64,000 nt of DNA from an uncultured Ruminococcus sp. (GCA_944388405.1 CALXIQ010000024.1:1-64000); one strand, 5' to 3'; numbered from the stretch's first letter, positions 42,447-51,285 are shown. Notes: generated by a model not told the origin, from the letters alone. Numbers and translations are program-made.

Positions 42447-43826
42447 TTATATCTGGATTCCGAAAATAACCATTGCAATGTTGAAGAAAACCAGTGTGGT
42501 GCAGGTATCTACAATTGTGGAAATCAGCGGAGCCGCCATAAGAGCAGGGTCAAGTTTCAGCTTTTTGGCAGCCATAGGAAGCATACAGCCTATAAGCTTG
42601 GACATTATAACGGTTGAAATTATCGCCAGACTTACCGTTACCGCCAGTTTCAGCGGGTCAACGCCTGCGTCGGTGTTAAAATAGGTGTATGTGATGTATA
42701 TCCTCACTCCGTTTACCACCGCCAGTATAATGCTTACAATAATCGCTATCCGAAATTCCTTGAACATTACCTTGAAAAAGTCCTTAAGACGGATTTCTCC
42801 CAAAGACATTCCTCTGATTACCATGGTGGAGGTCTGAGAGCCGCAGTTACCACCCGTTCCCGTAAGCATGGGAATGAAGGACACCAATATCGGAACGGCA
42901 GCGAACGCTGCTTCGTACCTTGTTATAATAGCTCCCGTGATAGTTGCGGAAAGCATCAGTATAAGCAGCCACATTATTCTGTTTTTAGCGTGAATTATTA
43001 CCGGAGTTTTAAAATACGAGTCGTCGCTGGGGGACATAGCCGCCATACGAGAGAAGTCCTCGGTGTTTTCCTCCTGGATAACGTCCATAGCGTCGTCGAA
43101 GGTTACGATACCCACTATTCTGAACTCCTGGTCCACAACGGGAAGGGCAAGAAAGTCGTATTTCGCAAACTGAGCTGCCACAAGCTCCTTATCCTCAAGG
43201 GTGTCAACGGTAATAACGTTGGTTTCCATTATGTCCTCGATAAGGTCGTCATCATCTGAGGTCAGAATGTCCAGCACCGAAAGTACGCCGATAAGACGGC
43301 GGTTTTCAGTAACATACAAAGTGTATACCGTTTCCTTTACCATACCAATCTGACGAATCTTCTTAAGCGCCTCTTTTACCGTCATATCCTTTTTCAGATA
43401 AATGTACTCGGTGGTCATTATAGACCCGGCGCTGTCTTTGGGATATTGCAGAATCTGATTAATCTGTTTTCTCGTTTCGCTGTCGGTGTTTTTCAGAATA
43501 CGGGAAACAACGTTTGCAGGCATTTCCTCGATAAGGTCTACGGTATCGTCAATAAAAAGGTCGTCAATAACCTCCGCCAGCTCCTTATCGGTAAAGGAAT
43601 CGATAAGCATGCGCTGCATATCGCTGTCCATATAGGAAAAAACATCCGCTGCCACATCTTTAGGCAGCAGTCTGAACAGCAGCGGCAGATCTATTTTATC
43701 AATGTCTTCGTCGTCGTGAAAATGCTGAAAAATATCGGCGATATCCGCTTCGTTCATGTTAAGGAATATTTCCTTAAGCACCTTGAAATTTCGCTTTTCA
43801 AGCAGTCTGATAATTGCGTCGTACAT
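42447..43826 (-). CDS. mgtE: magnesium transporter MgtE
   Basis: The 459-residue protein has an N-terminal MgtE helical domain (about 1-125), a pair of CBS domains (about 130-250; DSAGSIMTTEY starts the first), and a C-terminal five-helix membrane channel (about 280-455) with GTGGNCGSQTSTMVIRG, the Mg-selectivity region. The cytosolic domains gate the channel by Mg binding. ATG 43826 follows GGGGG; an in-frame ATG at 43874 lies within the terminator-like hairpin. The 5' leader is long and structured. Confidence 0.95.
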   Translation of the reverse strand: MYDAIIRLLEKRNFKVLKEIFLNMNEADIADIFQHFHDDEDIDKIDLPLLFRLLPKDVAADVFSYMDSDMQRMLIDSFTDKELAEVIDDLFIDDTVDLIEEMPANVVSRILKNTDSETRKQINQILQYPKDSAGSIMTTEYIYLKKDMTVKEALKKIRQIGMVKETVYTLYVTENRRLIGVLSVLDILTSDDDDLIEDIMETNVITVDTLEDKELVAAQFAKYDFLALPVVDQEFRIVGIVTFDDAMDVIQEENTEDFSRMAAMSPSDDSYFKTPVIIHAKNRIMWLLILMLSATITGAIITRYEAAFAAVPILVSFIPMLTGTGGNCGSQTSTMVIRGMSLGEIRLKDFFKVMFKEFRIAIIVSIILAVVNGVRIYITYTYFNTDAGVDPLKLAVTVSLAIISTVIMSKLIGCMLPMAAKKLKLDPALMAAPLISTIVDTCTTLVFFNIAMVIFGIQI

Positions 43827-43849
43827 TTTTATAACCCCCTTTTTGCGCC

Positions 43850-43902
43850 AAAAAAAGAACGCAAAATCACGCATGCGTCAACTGTACAAAATGTCGTACA
43901 GT
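43850..43902 (-). terminator. hairpins and T-run in the mgtE leader
   Basis: On the minus strand a perfect ACTGTAC/GTACAGT hairpin (43902-43881) is followed by a short ACGCA/TGCGT hairpin and TTCTTTTTTT (ending 43850), directly before the mgtE site. The arrangement fits a conditional terminator in a leader. Confidence 0.5.
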
Positions 43903-43962
43903 TATAATGCGCAGAATTTCAACGTCCAGACACAGATTACCCATTTTTTATAAAGCTTAAAG

Positions 43963-44034
43963 TTAAATAACAATACAAGCGGGCAAACGCCGCCGTATTC
44001 GGGGGGCAATCTTGTTCTGACAGGCATCGTCCAC
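43963..44034 (-). CDS. possible mgtE leader peptide
   Basis: A 23-codon frame starts at GTG 44034, 11 nt after AAGGAG, and stops at TAA 43963, about 60 nt before the hairpins. The peptide begins with two Asp after the start and contains PRIRRRLP. Acidic or Pro-rich starts are known in E. coli leaders such as MgtL to destabilise ribosomes at low Mg. The similarity is suggestive only. Confidence 0.35.
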   Translation of the reverse strand: MDDACQNKIAPRIRRRLPACIVI

Positions 44035-44083
44035 TTGAATTTCATCTCCTTGACCATTAAATAAGCGTAAAACCGCACTAATA

Positions 44084-44112
44084 ATTTTACAGCTTTCAGG
44101 CGGTTTTGTCAA
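44084..44112 (-). promoter_or_regulatory. mgtE promoter
   Basis: On the minus strand TTGACA (44112-44107), 17 bp, TAAAAT (44089-44084). The transcript would carry a leader of about 250 nt before mgtE. Confidence 0.75.
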
Positions 44113-44249
44113 GAGAATAAAAGTAAAGTTTCTGAGCAATTCCAATTTCATTTTTGTAAAATTATACAAAGAAACTGCGTTTTTAAATACATCGGCGGAG
44201 ATTTTTAAATATTTTTTGCTTTATTTTTGCGAGGTATGGGATAACGGTG

Positions 44250-44278
44250 TTGCAAAACCGATAAAAATAGGTTATAAT
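44250..44278 (+). promoter_or_regulatory. promoter of yhbY-nadD-yqeK-rsfS
   Basis: TTGCAA (44250-44255), 17 bp, TATAAT (44273-44278), 40 bp before yhbY. Confidence 0.75.
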
Positions 44279-44318
44279 ACAAAATGTATGTTTAATTTTT
44301 ATGAGAGGAATTGAAAAT

Positions 44319-44615
44319 ATGATTACACCTAAGCAGCGAGCGGAGCTTAAAGGGCTGGCTAATTCTCTTGAACCGGTTTTTCAGATAGGAAAGGGCGGAG
44401 TGAACGAAGCCCAGATTTTGCAGATAGACGATTACCTGCGTGTGCACGAGCTTATGAAAATAAAGGTGCTTGACAATTCAATGTATTCTGCAAACGAAGC
44501 GGCAGCGGAAATAGCAGAAAGAATCGGAGCGGAAGTAGTTCAGGTTATCGGTTCAAAGGCTGTGATTTATAAGCGCAACGAGAAAAATCCTGTTATAAAG
44601 CTGAGAAACAAATAA
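44319..44615 (+). CDS. yhbY: CRM-domain RNA-binding protein YhbY
   Basis: The 98-residue single CRM domain protein binds ribosomal RNA during large-subunit assembly. It has the family's LTPKQR-like start (ITPKQRAELKGLA), the loop IGKGGV and the end VIGSKAVIYK. ATG 44319 follows AGAGGA with proper spacing. It is in an operon with nadD, yqeK and rsfS, the standard Firmicutes order. Confidence 0.94.
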   Translation: MITPKQRAELKGLANSLEPVFQIGKGGVNEAQILQIDDYLRVHELMKIKVLDNSMYSANEAAAEIAERIGAEVVQVIGSKAVIYKRNEKNPVIKLRNK

Positions 44616-45211
44616 TGAACATAGGAATATTCGGAGGAACCTTCAACCCTGTTCATAACGGTCATGTGCGGCTTTTGCAAGGCGTGATGAACGAGGTGAA
44701 GTTTGAAAAGGTGATAGTGCTGCCTTCCAGAATACCGCCCCATAAGCAGGTAAGTCAGCTTGCAAGCGGCGAGGACAGGCTTAATATGTGCAGGCTTGCT
44801 TTTGAAGATACAAAGGGCGTTGAGATTTCCGACTGGGAGCTGAGGCAGTCGGGAAAAAGCTATTCCGTAGTTACGCTGCGGCATTTTCACAAGCTCTATC
44901 CTGAATCTAAGCTTTTCTTTATTATGGGCAGCGATATGTTGCTTTCATTCCATCGGTGGTATTGCTATGAGGAAATTCTGTCGCTGGCGTCGCTTATCTG
45001 CATTTCACGCAGCGGCAGCGATACTACGGAAAAGCTGAGAAAATACGCATCGGGGTTAAAAGCAAAGGGCGGAGAGGTAATCATTATTGAACAGCAGCCT
45101 TTTGAGGTGTCGTCGACGCAGATAAGGGAAATGATCAGAAAAAACAACGATTGTACTTGCTATTTGAATAAAAATGTTGTAAAATATATTTTGGATAAAA
45201 ATTTGTATTAA
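44615..45211 (+). CDS. nadD: nicotinate-nucleotide adenylyltransferase
   Basis: NadD adenylates nicotinate mononucleotide in NAD synthesis. The 198-residue protein has the GGTFNPVHNGH nucleotide motif at the N-terminus, MGSDMLLSFHRW, and the C-terminal SSTQIREMI. Its ATG overlaps the yhbY stop by one base. Confidence 0.96.
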   Translation: MNIGIFGGTFNPVHNGHVRLLQGVMNEVKFEKVIVLPSRIPPHKQVSQLASGEDRLNMCRLAFEDTKGVEISDWELRQSGKSYSVVTLRHFHKLYPESKLFFIMGSDMLLSFHRWYCYEEILSLASLICISRSGSDTTEKLRKYASGLKAKGGEVIIIEQQPFEVSSTQIREMIRKNNDCTCYLNKNVVKYILDKNLY

Positions 45212-45225
45212 CAGAGGTTTTTTAT

Positions 45226-45807
45226 TTGGCTGATAAGAAGTTGATCGGGCAGTATAAAAATTATTTAAAGGAGAACCTGTCAAAAAAGAGATATATCCAT
45301 TCGGTAAACGTTGCAAACGCAGCGGCAAGGCTTGCGGAAAGGTACGGCGCTAATAAGGAAAAGGCTTATCTTGCTGGGCTTTTGCACGATGTGTGCAAGG
45401 AAATGCCATTGCAGAAGCAGCTGGAGCTTGTAATGATGTCTCCCCTTGACGTTTGTGAGATTGAAACAAAAACCACTGCGCTGTTTCACGCTATAGCGGG
45501 AGCGGAGTTTATACAGATAAAGTTTCAGATAAAGGATTTTGAAATTATTCACGCAATAAGATATCACACGGTGGGGTGCAAGGATATGCCGTTGCTTTCG
45601 CAGATTGTTTACCTCGCCGACCTTATTTCCGACGACAGGGATTACAAGGACGTTAAGAAAATGCGCAGATATGCCGAGCAGAGCCTTGAAAAGGCGATGT
45701 TTGAGGCGCTGAAATTTTCAATTGCCGATTCGGCTGAAAAGGGAAACACAATTCCGGTTTCAACGCTGGAATGTTATAACGATTTTGCAGAGCTTAAAAA
45801 TAAATGA
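45226..45807 (+). CDS. yqeK: HD-domain phosphohydrolase YqeK
   Basis: The 193-residue HD-domain protein is of the YqeK class (symmetrical Ap4A hydrolysis in Gram-positives). It has HSVNVA, the HD pair in GLLHDVCKEM, and YLADLISDDR. The start is TTG 45226. It lies between nadD and rsfS as usual. Confidence 0.93.
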   Translation: MADKKLIGQYKNYLKENLSKKRYIHSVNVANAAARLAERYGANKEKAYLAGLLHDVCKEMPLQKQLELVMMSPLDVCEIETKTTALFHAIAGAEFIQIKFQIKDFEIIHAIRYHTVGCKDMPLLSQIVYLADLISDDRDYKDVKKMRRYAEQSLEKAMFEALKFSIADSAEKGNTIPVSTLECYNDFAELKNK

Positions 45808-45820
45808 ACGGGAGGCTTTT

Positions 45821-46192
45821 ATGTCAAAAATTTCGCAGGAGAAATCACTTGAAACAATCATCAGAGCGCTTGATTCCAAAAGAGCTGAGGATATTCAGCT
45901 TATCGGCATCAGGGATCTTACCATCGTTGCGGATTACTTTGTAATTGCAAACGGTACGTCAAACACCCAGACAAAGGCGCTTGCCGACGCCGTTGAGTTT
46001 GAAATGAAGCAAAAAGGCGCGGAGCCCATACGGGTTGAAGGCTATCAGGGTGCGACCTGGATTATTCTCGATTACGGAGATATCGTCGTCCACGTTTTCT
46101 ACAAGGAGACCAGAAGCTATTATAAGCTTGAAAGGCTATGGTCAGACGGTGAGCAGGTTGATATTAAAAAGTATCTTGCCCTCGGGGATTAG
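45821..46192 (+). CDS. rsfS: ribosome silencing factor
   Basis: RsfS binds L14 and blocks subunit joining in starvation. The 123-residue protein has DLTIVADYFVIANGTSNTQT (20 residues), WIILDYGDIVVHVF and YKLERLW. ATG 45821 follows GGGAGG. Confidence 0.95.
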   Translation: MSKISQEKSLETIIRALDSKRAEDIQLIGIRDLTIVADYFVIANGTSNTQTKALADAVEFEMKQKGAEPIRVEGYQGATWIILDYGDIVVHVFYKETRSYYKLERLWSDGEQVDIKKYLALGD

Positions 46193-46258
46193 TGCCACAG
46201 GGTTTTATAACCGACCCACTTACAGACGGAATTTAATTTTACAAAAGGAATGATATAG

Positions 46259-48661
46259 ATGAAGTACGATTTTAGCGCTATTGAAAGCAAATGGCAGAAT
46301 TACTGGGAGGAAAACGAAACCTTTAAGGCTTCCGAGGACCATGCTAAGAAGAAATTCTATGCGCTGGTGGAATTTCCGTACCCTTCAGGTCACGGTATGC
46401 ATGTAGGTCATATAAAGGCTTATTCGGGACTTGAGGTGGTAAGCCGTAAAAGAAGACTTGAGGGCTATAACGTTTTGTTCCCCATAGGCTTTGACGCCTA
46501 CGGTTTGCCTACAGAAAATACCGCCATAAAGACCGGCGTTCATCCAAGGCAGGTTACCGATGAAAATATAGCTAAGTTTACAAACCAGCTTAAAAGGGTA
46601 GGATTTTCCTTCGACTGGTCGAGGGTTGTGGACACCACCGACGAAAAGTACTATAAATGGACTCAGTGGATATTCCTTAAAATGTTTGAAAACGGACTGG
46701 TGTTCAGGGATAAAACTTTGGTAAACTACTGCCCCAGCTGTAAGGTTGTGCTTTCAAATGAGGATTCCCAGGGCGGAAAGTGCGATATATGCCACAGCGA
46801 AATAGTTCAGAAAACCAAGGAAGTCTGGTACTTAAGAATAACCCAGTATGCCGACAAGCTGCTTGAGGGACTTGAGGAGGTTGATTATCTCCCAAATATA
46901 AAGCTTCAGCAGCAAAACTGGATAGGTAAATCCACCGGCGCATTTGTTGACTTTACGGTTAAGGAAAACGGTGAAAAGCTGCGTATATACACCACACGTC
47001 CCGATACACTTTACGGCGTTACTTTTATGGTTATCGCTCCCGAGCATCCAATCATTGAAAAATATAGGGCGGATATAAAAAATATTGACGAGCTTGACGC
47101 CTATAAGGCGGAGTGCGCCAAAAAGAGCGAGTTTGAAAGAACTCAGCTTGTAAAAGATAAAACGGGCGTCAGAATAGACGGACTTACAGGAATAAATCCC
47201 ATAACAGGCAAGGAGATTCCCATTTATATATCCGACTATGTAATGATGGGCTACGGAACCGGCGCAATTATGGCGGTACCGGCTCACGATACCAGGGACT
47301 ATGAATTTGCAAAGAAATTCGGAATAGACATTATCGAGGTCATAAAAGGCGGAGACATTTCCAAGGAAGCTTATACCGGCGATGGCGAAATGGTCAACTC
47401 CGGCGAGCTTAACGGAATTACCAACAAGAAAGACGCAATTGAAAAAATGCTTGAAATTCTTGAAAGGCTGGGCTGTGGAGAAAAGGGCGTTCAGTATAAA
47501 ATGAAAGACTGGGCGTTTAACCGTCAGAGATACTGGGGCGAGCCTATTCCCATTGTTCACTGTCCCGACTGCGGAATGGTGGCAGTGCCCTATGACGAGC
47601 TTCCGCTAAAGCTTCCACCGGTAGAGCATTTCGAGCCGGGCACAGACGGCGAAAGCCCTCTTGCAAAGATCGATTCCTTTGTAAACTGCAAATGTCCCAA
47701 GTGCGGTAAGGACGCAAAGAGAGAAACCGACACAATGCCTCAGTGGGCAGGTTCCTCATGGTATTTTCTCCGTTACTGCGACCCTCACAACGACAACGAG
47801 TTCGCTTCACAGGAAGCGCTTAAATACTGGATGCCTGTAGATTGGTACAACGGCGGAATGGAGCACGTTACAAGGCATATGATATACTCACGCTTCTGGC
47901 ATAAATTCCTTTACGATTTAGGACTTGTTCCCACATCTGAGCCTTATGCCAAGAGAACCGCTCAGGGTCTGATACTTGGTCCTGACGGCGAAAAGATGAG
48001 CAAGTCAAGAGGAAACGTAGTAGACCCCAACGACGTTGTAGACGCTTACGGCGCAGATGTGCTGAGAGTTTACGTGCTGTTTATGGGAGACTATGAGAAG
48101 GCTGCTCCATGGAGCGAAAACAGCGTAAAGGGATGCAAGAGATTCCTTGACAGGCTGTGGGATTTGCAGGATATTCTCGTTGACGGCGAAGAATACAGCG
48201 ACAAGCTGAGAACCCTTATGCACAAAACCATCAAAAAGGTTTCGGAGGATATTGAGTCCCTTAAATTCAACACGGCAATTGCCGCGATGATGACCCTTAT
48301 GAACGAAATTTATGCGGTGGGCTCTATAAATAAAGCGGAGCTTCGTGATTTGCTGATAATGCTCAATCCTTTTGCGCCCCACATTACATCTGAGATGTAT
48401 CAGCAGCACTTTGGCGGATATATCCATGAGCAGAGATGGGTGACTTACGACGAAGCGTTGTGCGTTGATTCTACTGTTGAAATAGTTGCTCAGGTAAATG
48501 GCAAGGTAAAGTGCAAGCTGAACGTTCCTGTTGACATCAGTCAGGATGATGTTGTTGAACTTGCCAAACAAGATGCTAAGGTAGCCGAGGCAATTCAAGG
48601 CAAGAACATTGTCAAAGAGATATACGTAAAAGGCAGGCTTGTGAATATTGTGGCGAAATAA
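46259..48661 (+). CDS. leuS: leucyl-tRNA synthetase
   Basis: The 800-residue class I synthetase has the HIGH-type motif PYPSGHGMHVGH near residue 45, a Zn-type cysteine region, a CP1 editing domain (about 220-400), WAGSSWYFLRYCDP, and the KMSKS motif at about 580. Only 66 bp separate it from rsfS, so no T-box leader is present. Confidence 0.98.
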   Translation: MKYDFSAIESKWQNYWEENETFKASEDHAKKKFYALVEFPYPSGHGMHVGHIKAYSGLEVVSRKRRLEGYNVLFPIGFDAYGLPTENTAIKTGVHPRQVTDENIAKFTNQLKRVGFSFDWSRVVDTTDEKYYKWTQWIFLKMFENGLVFRDKTLVNYCPSCKVVLSNEDSQGGKCDICHSEIVQKTKEVWYLRITQYADKLLEGLEEVDYLPNIKLQQQNWIGKSTGAFVDFTVKENGEKLRIYTTRPDTLYGVTFMVIAPEHPIIEKYRADIKNIDELDAYKAECAKKSEFERTQLVKDKTGVRIDGLTGINPITGKEIPIYISDYVMMGYGTGAIMAVPAHDTRDYEFAKKFGIDIIEVIKGGDISKEAYTGDGEMVNSGELNGITNKKDAIEKMLEILERLGCGEKGVQYKMKDWAFNRQRYWGEPIPIVHCPDCGMVAVPYDELPLKLPPVEHFEPGTDGESPLAKIDSFVNCKCPKCGKDAKRETDTMPQWAGSSWYFLRYCDPHNDNEFASQEALKYWMPVDWYNGGMEHVTRHMIYSRFWHKFLYDLGLVPTSEPYAKRTAQGLILGPDGEKMSKSRGNVVDPNDVVDAYGADVLRVYVLFMGDYEKAAPWSENSVKGCKRFLDRLWDLQDILVDGEEYSDKLRTLMHKTIKKVSEDIESLKFNTAIAAMMTLMNEIYAVGSINKAELRDLLIMLNPFAPHITSEMYQQHFGGYIHEQRWVTYDEALCVDSTVEIVAQVNGKVKCKLNVPVDISQDDVVELAKQDAKVAEAIQGKNIVKEIYVKGRLVNIVAK

Positions 48662-48732
48662 TATTGCTTGTACACAATTAACAAACAAGTTTATATTTGC
48701 AGAAAAATTTTAAGGAAAATTTGAAAAAGCTA

Positions 48733-48761
48733 TTGACTTTTTGAATTTGATATTGTATAAT
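48733..48761 (+). promoter_or_regulatory. rpsU promoter
   Basis: TTGACT (48733-48738), 17 bp, TATAAT (48756-48761), giving a leader of about 170 nt before rpsU. Confidence 0.85.
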
Positions 48762-48767
48762 TAAGCT

Positions 48768-48941
48768 TGTAGTTATATCGGTTTAAATACAGCGAAGCTT
48801 AAAGACAGAGAAGCCGAGTGGCTGAGTGGGAACGTTGGTGCGTTTCAAGGTTTGCGTTGGCAGACCCCTTCACTATTCACCGATAGCCGTGCTGTTCCGA
48901 TATATTGCCTCTGTCAACGGTGGCAAAGGGAGGGAATAATT
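48768..48941 (+). promoter_or_regulatory. long rpsU leader, possibly structured
   Basis: The 170-nt leader contains AGCCGAGTGGCTGAGTGGGA, which resembles the D-arm region of class II tRNAs, but no cloverleaf can be completed. GC-rich segments at 48850-48935 may fold. A leader of this length before a ribosomal gene suggests control, perhaps by S21. I recognise no known motif. Confidence 0.4.
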
Positions 48942-49115
48942 TTGGCAGAAATTCGTGTTGGAAAAAACGAAACTTTGGATACCGCTCTTAAGAGATTTAA
49001 GAGATCATGCGCCAGAGACGGCGTTATTGCTGAGGTTCGTAAAAGAGAACACTACGAAAAGCCTTCGGTAAGGCGTAAGAAGAAATCCGAAGCTGCTCGT
49101 AAGCGCAAATACTAA
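48942..49115 (+). CDS. rpsU: 30S ribosomal protein S21
   Basis: The 57-residue basic protein has the S21 start [20 protein letters not shown] (20 residues) and Lys/Arg-rich tail. It starts at TTG 48942 after GGGAGGGAAT. A terminator follows. Confidence 0.97.
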   Translation: MAEIRVGKNETLDTALKRFKRSCARDGVIAEVRKREHYEKPSVRRKKKSEAARKRKY

Positions 49116-49129
49116 TATGGTAATTAAAG

Positions 49130-49154
49130 GCGGGCATTTTTATGTCCGCTTTTT
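49130..49154 (+). terminator. rho-independent terminator after rpsU
   Basis: GCGGGCAT pairs with ATGTCCGC (one G-T) across TTTT, followed by TTTTT. Confidence 0.85.
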
Positions 49155-49180
49155 ATTTGTTAAAATCTGAGGTGAGAAAA

Positions 49181-49642
49181 ATGAAATTGGCGGAAGCTCT
49201 GAATTTGAGAGCAGATTTGCAAAGACGTATTCAGCAATTGAAAAATCGCTTGATAAACAACGCAAAGGTTCAGGAGGGGGATCAGCCTGCCGAAAGCCCT
49301 GAAGAACTGCTTGTGGAGCTGGAAGAGTGTTGCAAGGAGCTTGAAAGTATAATGGTTAGAATTAACCTGACAAATGCATCAGCCAGAAATAAGGATGGCA
49401 AAAGCATAACCGAGCTTATTGCGGCTAAGGATTGTCTTGTGCTTAAACTGGCAGTCGTAAGAGATTTTCTGGAGAATGCAAGCAAGAAAGTCGACAGATA
49501 CGCTCATAAGGAAATAAGAGTCCTTAGCTCGGTAAATGTGCGTGAAATGCAGAAACAGGCAGATGCAATGGCAAAGGAACTTCGCCAAATAGATACGGAG
49601 CTTCAGCAGATTAACTGGAATACGGATTTGGCAGAAGGTTAG
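49181..49642 (+). CDS. DIP1984-family protein
   Basis: The 153-residue, highly helical protein matches the DIP1984/septicolysin-like family: MKLAEALNLRADLQRRIQQL (20 residues), RINLTN, and the conserved SITELIAAKDCL-like segment. ATG 49181 follows GAGGTGAG. Its biochemical function is not established. I recall relatives near RNA-repair genes, without being able to verify it here; a tRNA-like element directly downstream makes that worth noting. Confidence 0.8.
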   Translation: MKLAEALNLRADLQRRIQQLKNRLINNAKVQEGDQPAESPEELLVELEECCKELESIMVRINLTNASARNKDGKSITELIAAKDCLVLKLAVVRDFLENASKKVDRYAHKEIRVLSSVNVREMQKQADAMAKELRQIDTELQQINWNTDLAEG

Positions 49643-49652
49643 CACATTTTTC

Positions 49653-49762
49653 GGAGTAGCATAAACAGAGCGAGCGCCTCCCCGTCGGCTGGGAAATTAG
49701 CCGTCATTAGGAAGCATGAAGAGACATGCGGGGTTCGATTCCCCATCTTACAATTACTCTCA
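49653..49762 (+). ncRNA. tRNA-like RNA element
   Basis: Downstream of the DIP1984 gene, three arms occur in tRNA order. CGGCT-AGCCG has an 8-nt loop with GGG, like a D-arm. GCATG-CATGC has a 6-nt loop. GGGG-TTCGATT-CCCC is a canonical T-loop. Flanks GTAGCAT (49656-49662) and ATCTTAC (49745-49751) pair 6 of 7. Alternatively GGAGTA pairs with TACTCT as a closing stem. No standard tRNA anticodon arm or CCA is seen. Bacterial Y RNAs (YrlA) also carry a tRNA-like module with this T-arm. It may instead be a decayed tRNA. Confidence 0.45.
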
Positions 49763-49857
49763 TGATTGTAAAAGACGCATTTAAACATTTTATTTTTAAA
49801 ACCATGGCGTTGACTGTAGTGCGAGGGCGGGTTATGCGGGATTTTTAAGGAGTTTTT

Positions 49858-50352
49858 ATGTTTTTTAAACCTACATATGTATTTGATAAAGTTGGGAATA
49901 TCACACCCGAGTTTCTGAAAAGCAAGAAGATATACGGTCTGCTGCTTGATCTGGACAATACGCTGACTACTCACAACAATCCAGTTCCTCCTCAGTCAAG
50001 TCTTGACTGGCTTGATAGCATGAAAGCGGCTGGGATCAAGCTGATGATAGTTTCAAACAACCATGCGCCCAGGGTAACGCCCTTTGCAGAGCAGCTGGGG
50101 CTTGACTTTGTGCCGGAGGGCAAAAAGCCGCTGACCTTTGGTTATACCAAGGCTATTGAAAGACTGGGGCTTGACAAGAAAAACGTTGCGGCGGTGGGAG
50201 ATCAGATTTTTACCGACGTTTTAGGCTCAAATTTAAAGGGGATACGTTCGATTTTTGTTTTTCCTATAGAGCCGGAAACAAGTCTGCCCTTTAAGTTCAA
50301 AAGATTCTGCGAGAAACCGTTTCTGCCGAAAAATCTCGGCGGCAAGGGATAA
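49858..50352 (+). CDS. YqeG-family HAD phosphatase
   Basis: The 164-residue HAD IIIA hydrolase has the DxD motif in LLLDLDNTL, SNN (VSNNHAP), and GDQIFTDVLGSN. The YqeG family is conserved in Firmicutes, and relatives act as phosphatidylglycerophosphate phosphatases. ATG 49858 follows AAGGAG. It starts a run with nfo, aroQ and pepP. Confidence 0.92.
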   Translation: MFFKPTYVFDKVGNITPEFLKSKKIYGLLLDLDNTLTTHNNPVPPQSSLDWLDSMKAAGIKLMIVSNNHAPRVTPFAEQLGLDFVPEGKKPLTFGYTKAIERLGLDKKNVAAVGDQIFTDVLGSNLKGIRSIFVFPIEPETSLPFKFKRFCEKPFLPKNLGGKG

Positions 50353-50427
50353 ATCCGGTTTAAACCGCTGTGCAGACGCATCAAAGCTGTCTGCAACCGA
50401 TAAAATACAGAAAGGAATTAAAACATT

Positions 50428-51285
50428 ATGCCGGCAAAATTCGGACCTGCGGGAAACAGTGAAAGCTTTTCCGCAAAATATAAATCAACGATACAAGCTC
50501 CCGGATATCTTGAAGCTATGGGGCTTGACCACTATGAGTATCAGTGCGGCAGGGGAGTGAAGGTTTCCGACAAGGTGGCGTCATCACTTAAAGCCAAGGC
50601 GAAGGAGCATGGTATTACCCTTTCTCTCCATGCACCATATTTTATCTCCCTTTCAAGCCTTGAGCCGGAAAAGCGTGACAACAGCATAAATTATATTCTC
50701 CAGTCCTGCGATGCCGCAAGCCGAATGGGAGCGGAGAGAATTGTAATTCACAGCGGTTCATGTGCAAAGCTGAGCCGTCAGGAAGCGCTGGAGCTTGCAA
50801 AGGATACAATTTCAAGGGCAAGAAAGCAGGCTGTGGAGCAGGGCTTTGAGCATATTGTTTTCTGTCCCGAAACTATGGGAAAGGTAAACCAGCTTGGCAA
50901 TCTTTCAGAGGTTCTGGAGCTTTGCAGACTTGACGAGTCCTTTATACCCTGTATAGATTTCGGTCACCTCAACGCCAGGGAGTTTGGCTGGATAAAGGGC
51001 AAGGCGGAGTATGAAAAGCTGCTTGATGAGGTGGAAGATAAAATCGGCTCAGACCGGCTTAAAATTTTCCACAGCCACTTTTCAAAGATTATGTTCACCG
51101 ACCCGGGTGGAGAGAAAAAACATCTGACCTTTGAGGACAATCAGGGCTTCGGTCCCGATTATGAGCCGCTTATGGAGATTGTGGCCAAGAAAAATCTGGC
51201 CCCTACCTTTGTGTGCGAAAGCGCAGGAACTCAGGATATTGACGCCCTTACAATGAAAAAATACTACCTGTCTGTGAGAGAGTGA
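50428..51285 (+). CDS. nfo: deoxyribonuclease IV (endonuclease IV)
   Basis: The 285-residue TIM-barrel AP endonuclease repairs abasic sites with three zinc ions. Zinc ligands are visible in SLHAPYFI, VIHSGS, FCPETMGK, CIDFGHLNAR, FHSHFSKI and FVCESAG. It lies between yqeG and aroQ. Confidence 0.93.
   Translation: MPAKFGPAGNSESFSAKYKSTIQAPGYLEAMGLDHYEYQCGRGVKVSDKVASSLKAKAKEHGITLSLHAPYFISLSSLEPEKRDNSINYILQSCDAASRMGAERIVIHSGSCAKLSRQEALELAKDTISRARKQAVEQGFEHIVFCPETMGKVNQLGNLSEVLELCRLDESFIPCIDFGHLNAREFGWIKGKAEYEKLLDEVEDKIGSDRLKIFHSHFSKIMFTDPGGEKKHLTFEDNQGFGPDYEPLMEIVAKKNLAPTFVCESAGTQDIDALTMKKYYLSVRE

Noticed and set aside
43963-44080. M-box (ykoK) magnesium riboswitch before mgtE
   Set aside because: The leader lacks the conserved M-box segments that I know, though it is long and structured. 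An Infernal search would settle it.
46193-46258. T-box leader before leuS
   Set aside because: Only 66 nt separate rsfS and leuS, too short for a T-box, and no T-box sequence is present.
48805-48880. tRNA gene before rpsU
   Set aside because: A D-arm-like stretch is present but no acceptor, anticodon or T-arm can be paired into a cloverleaf.
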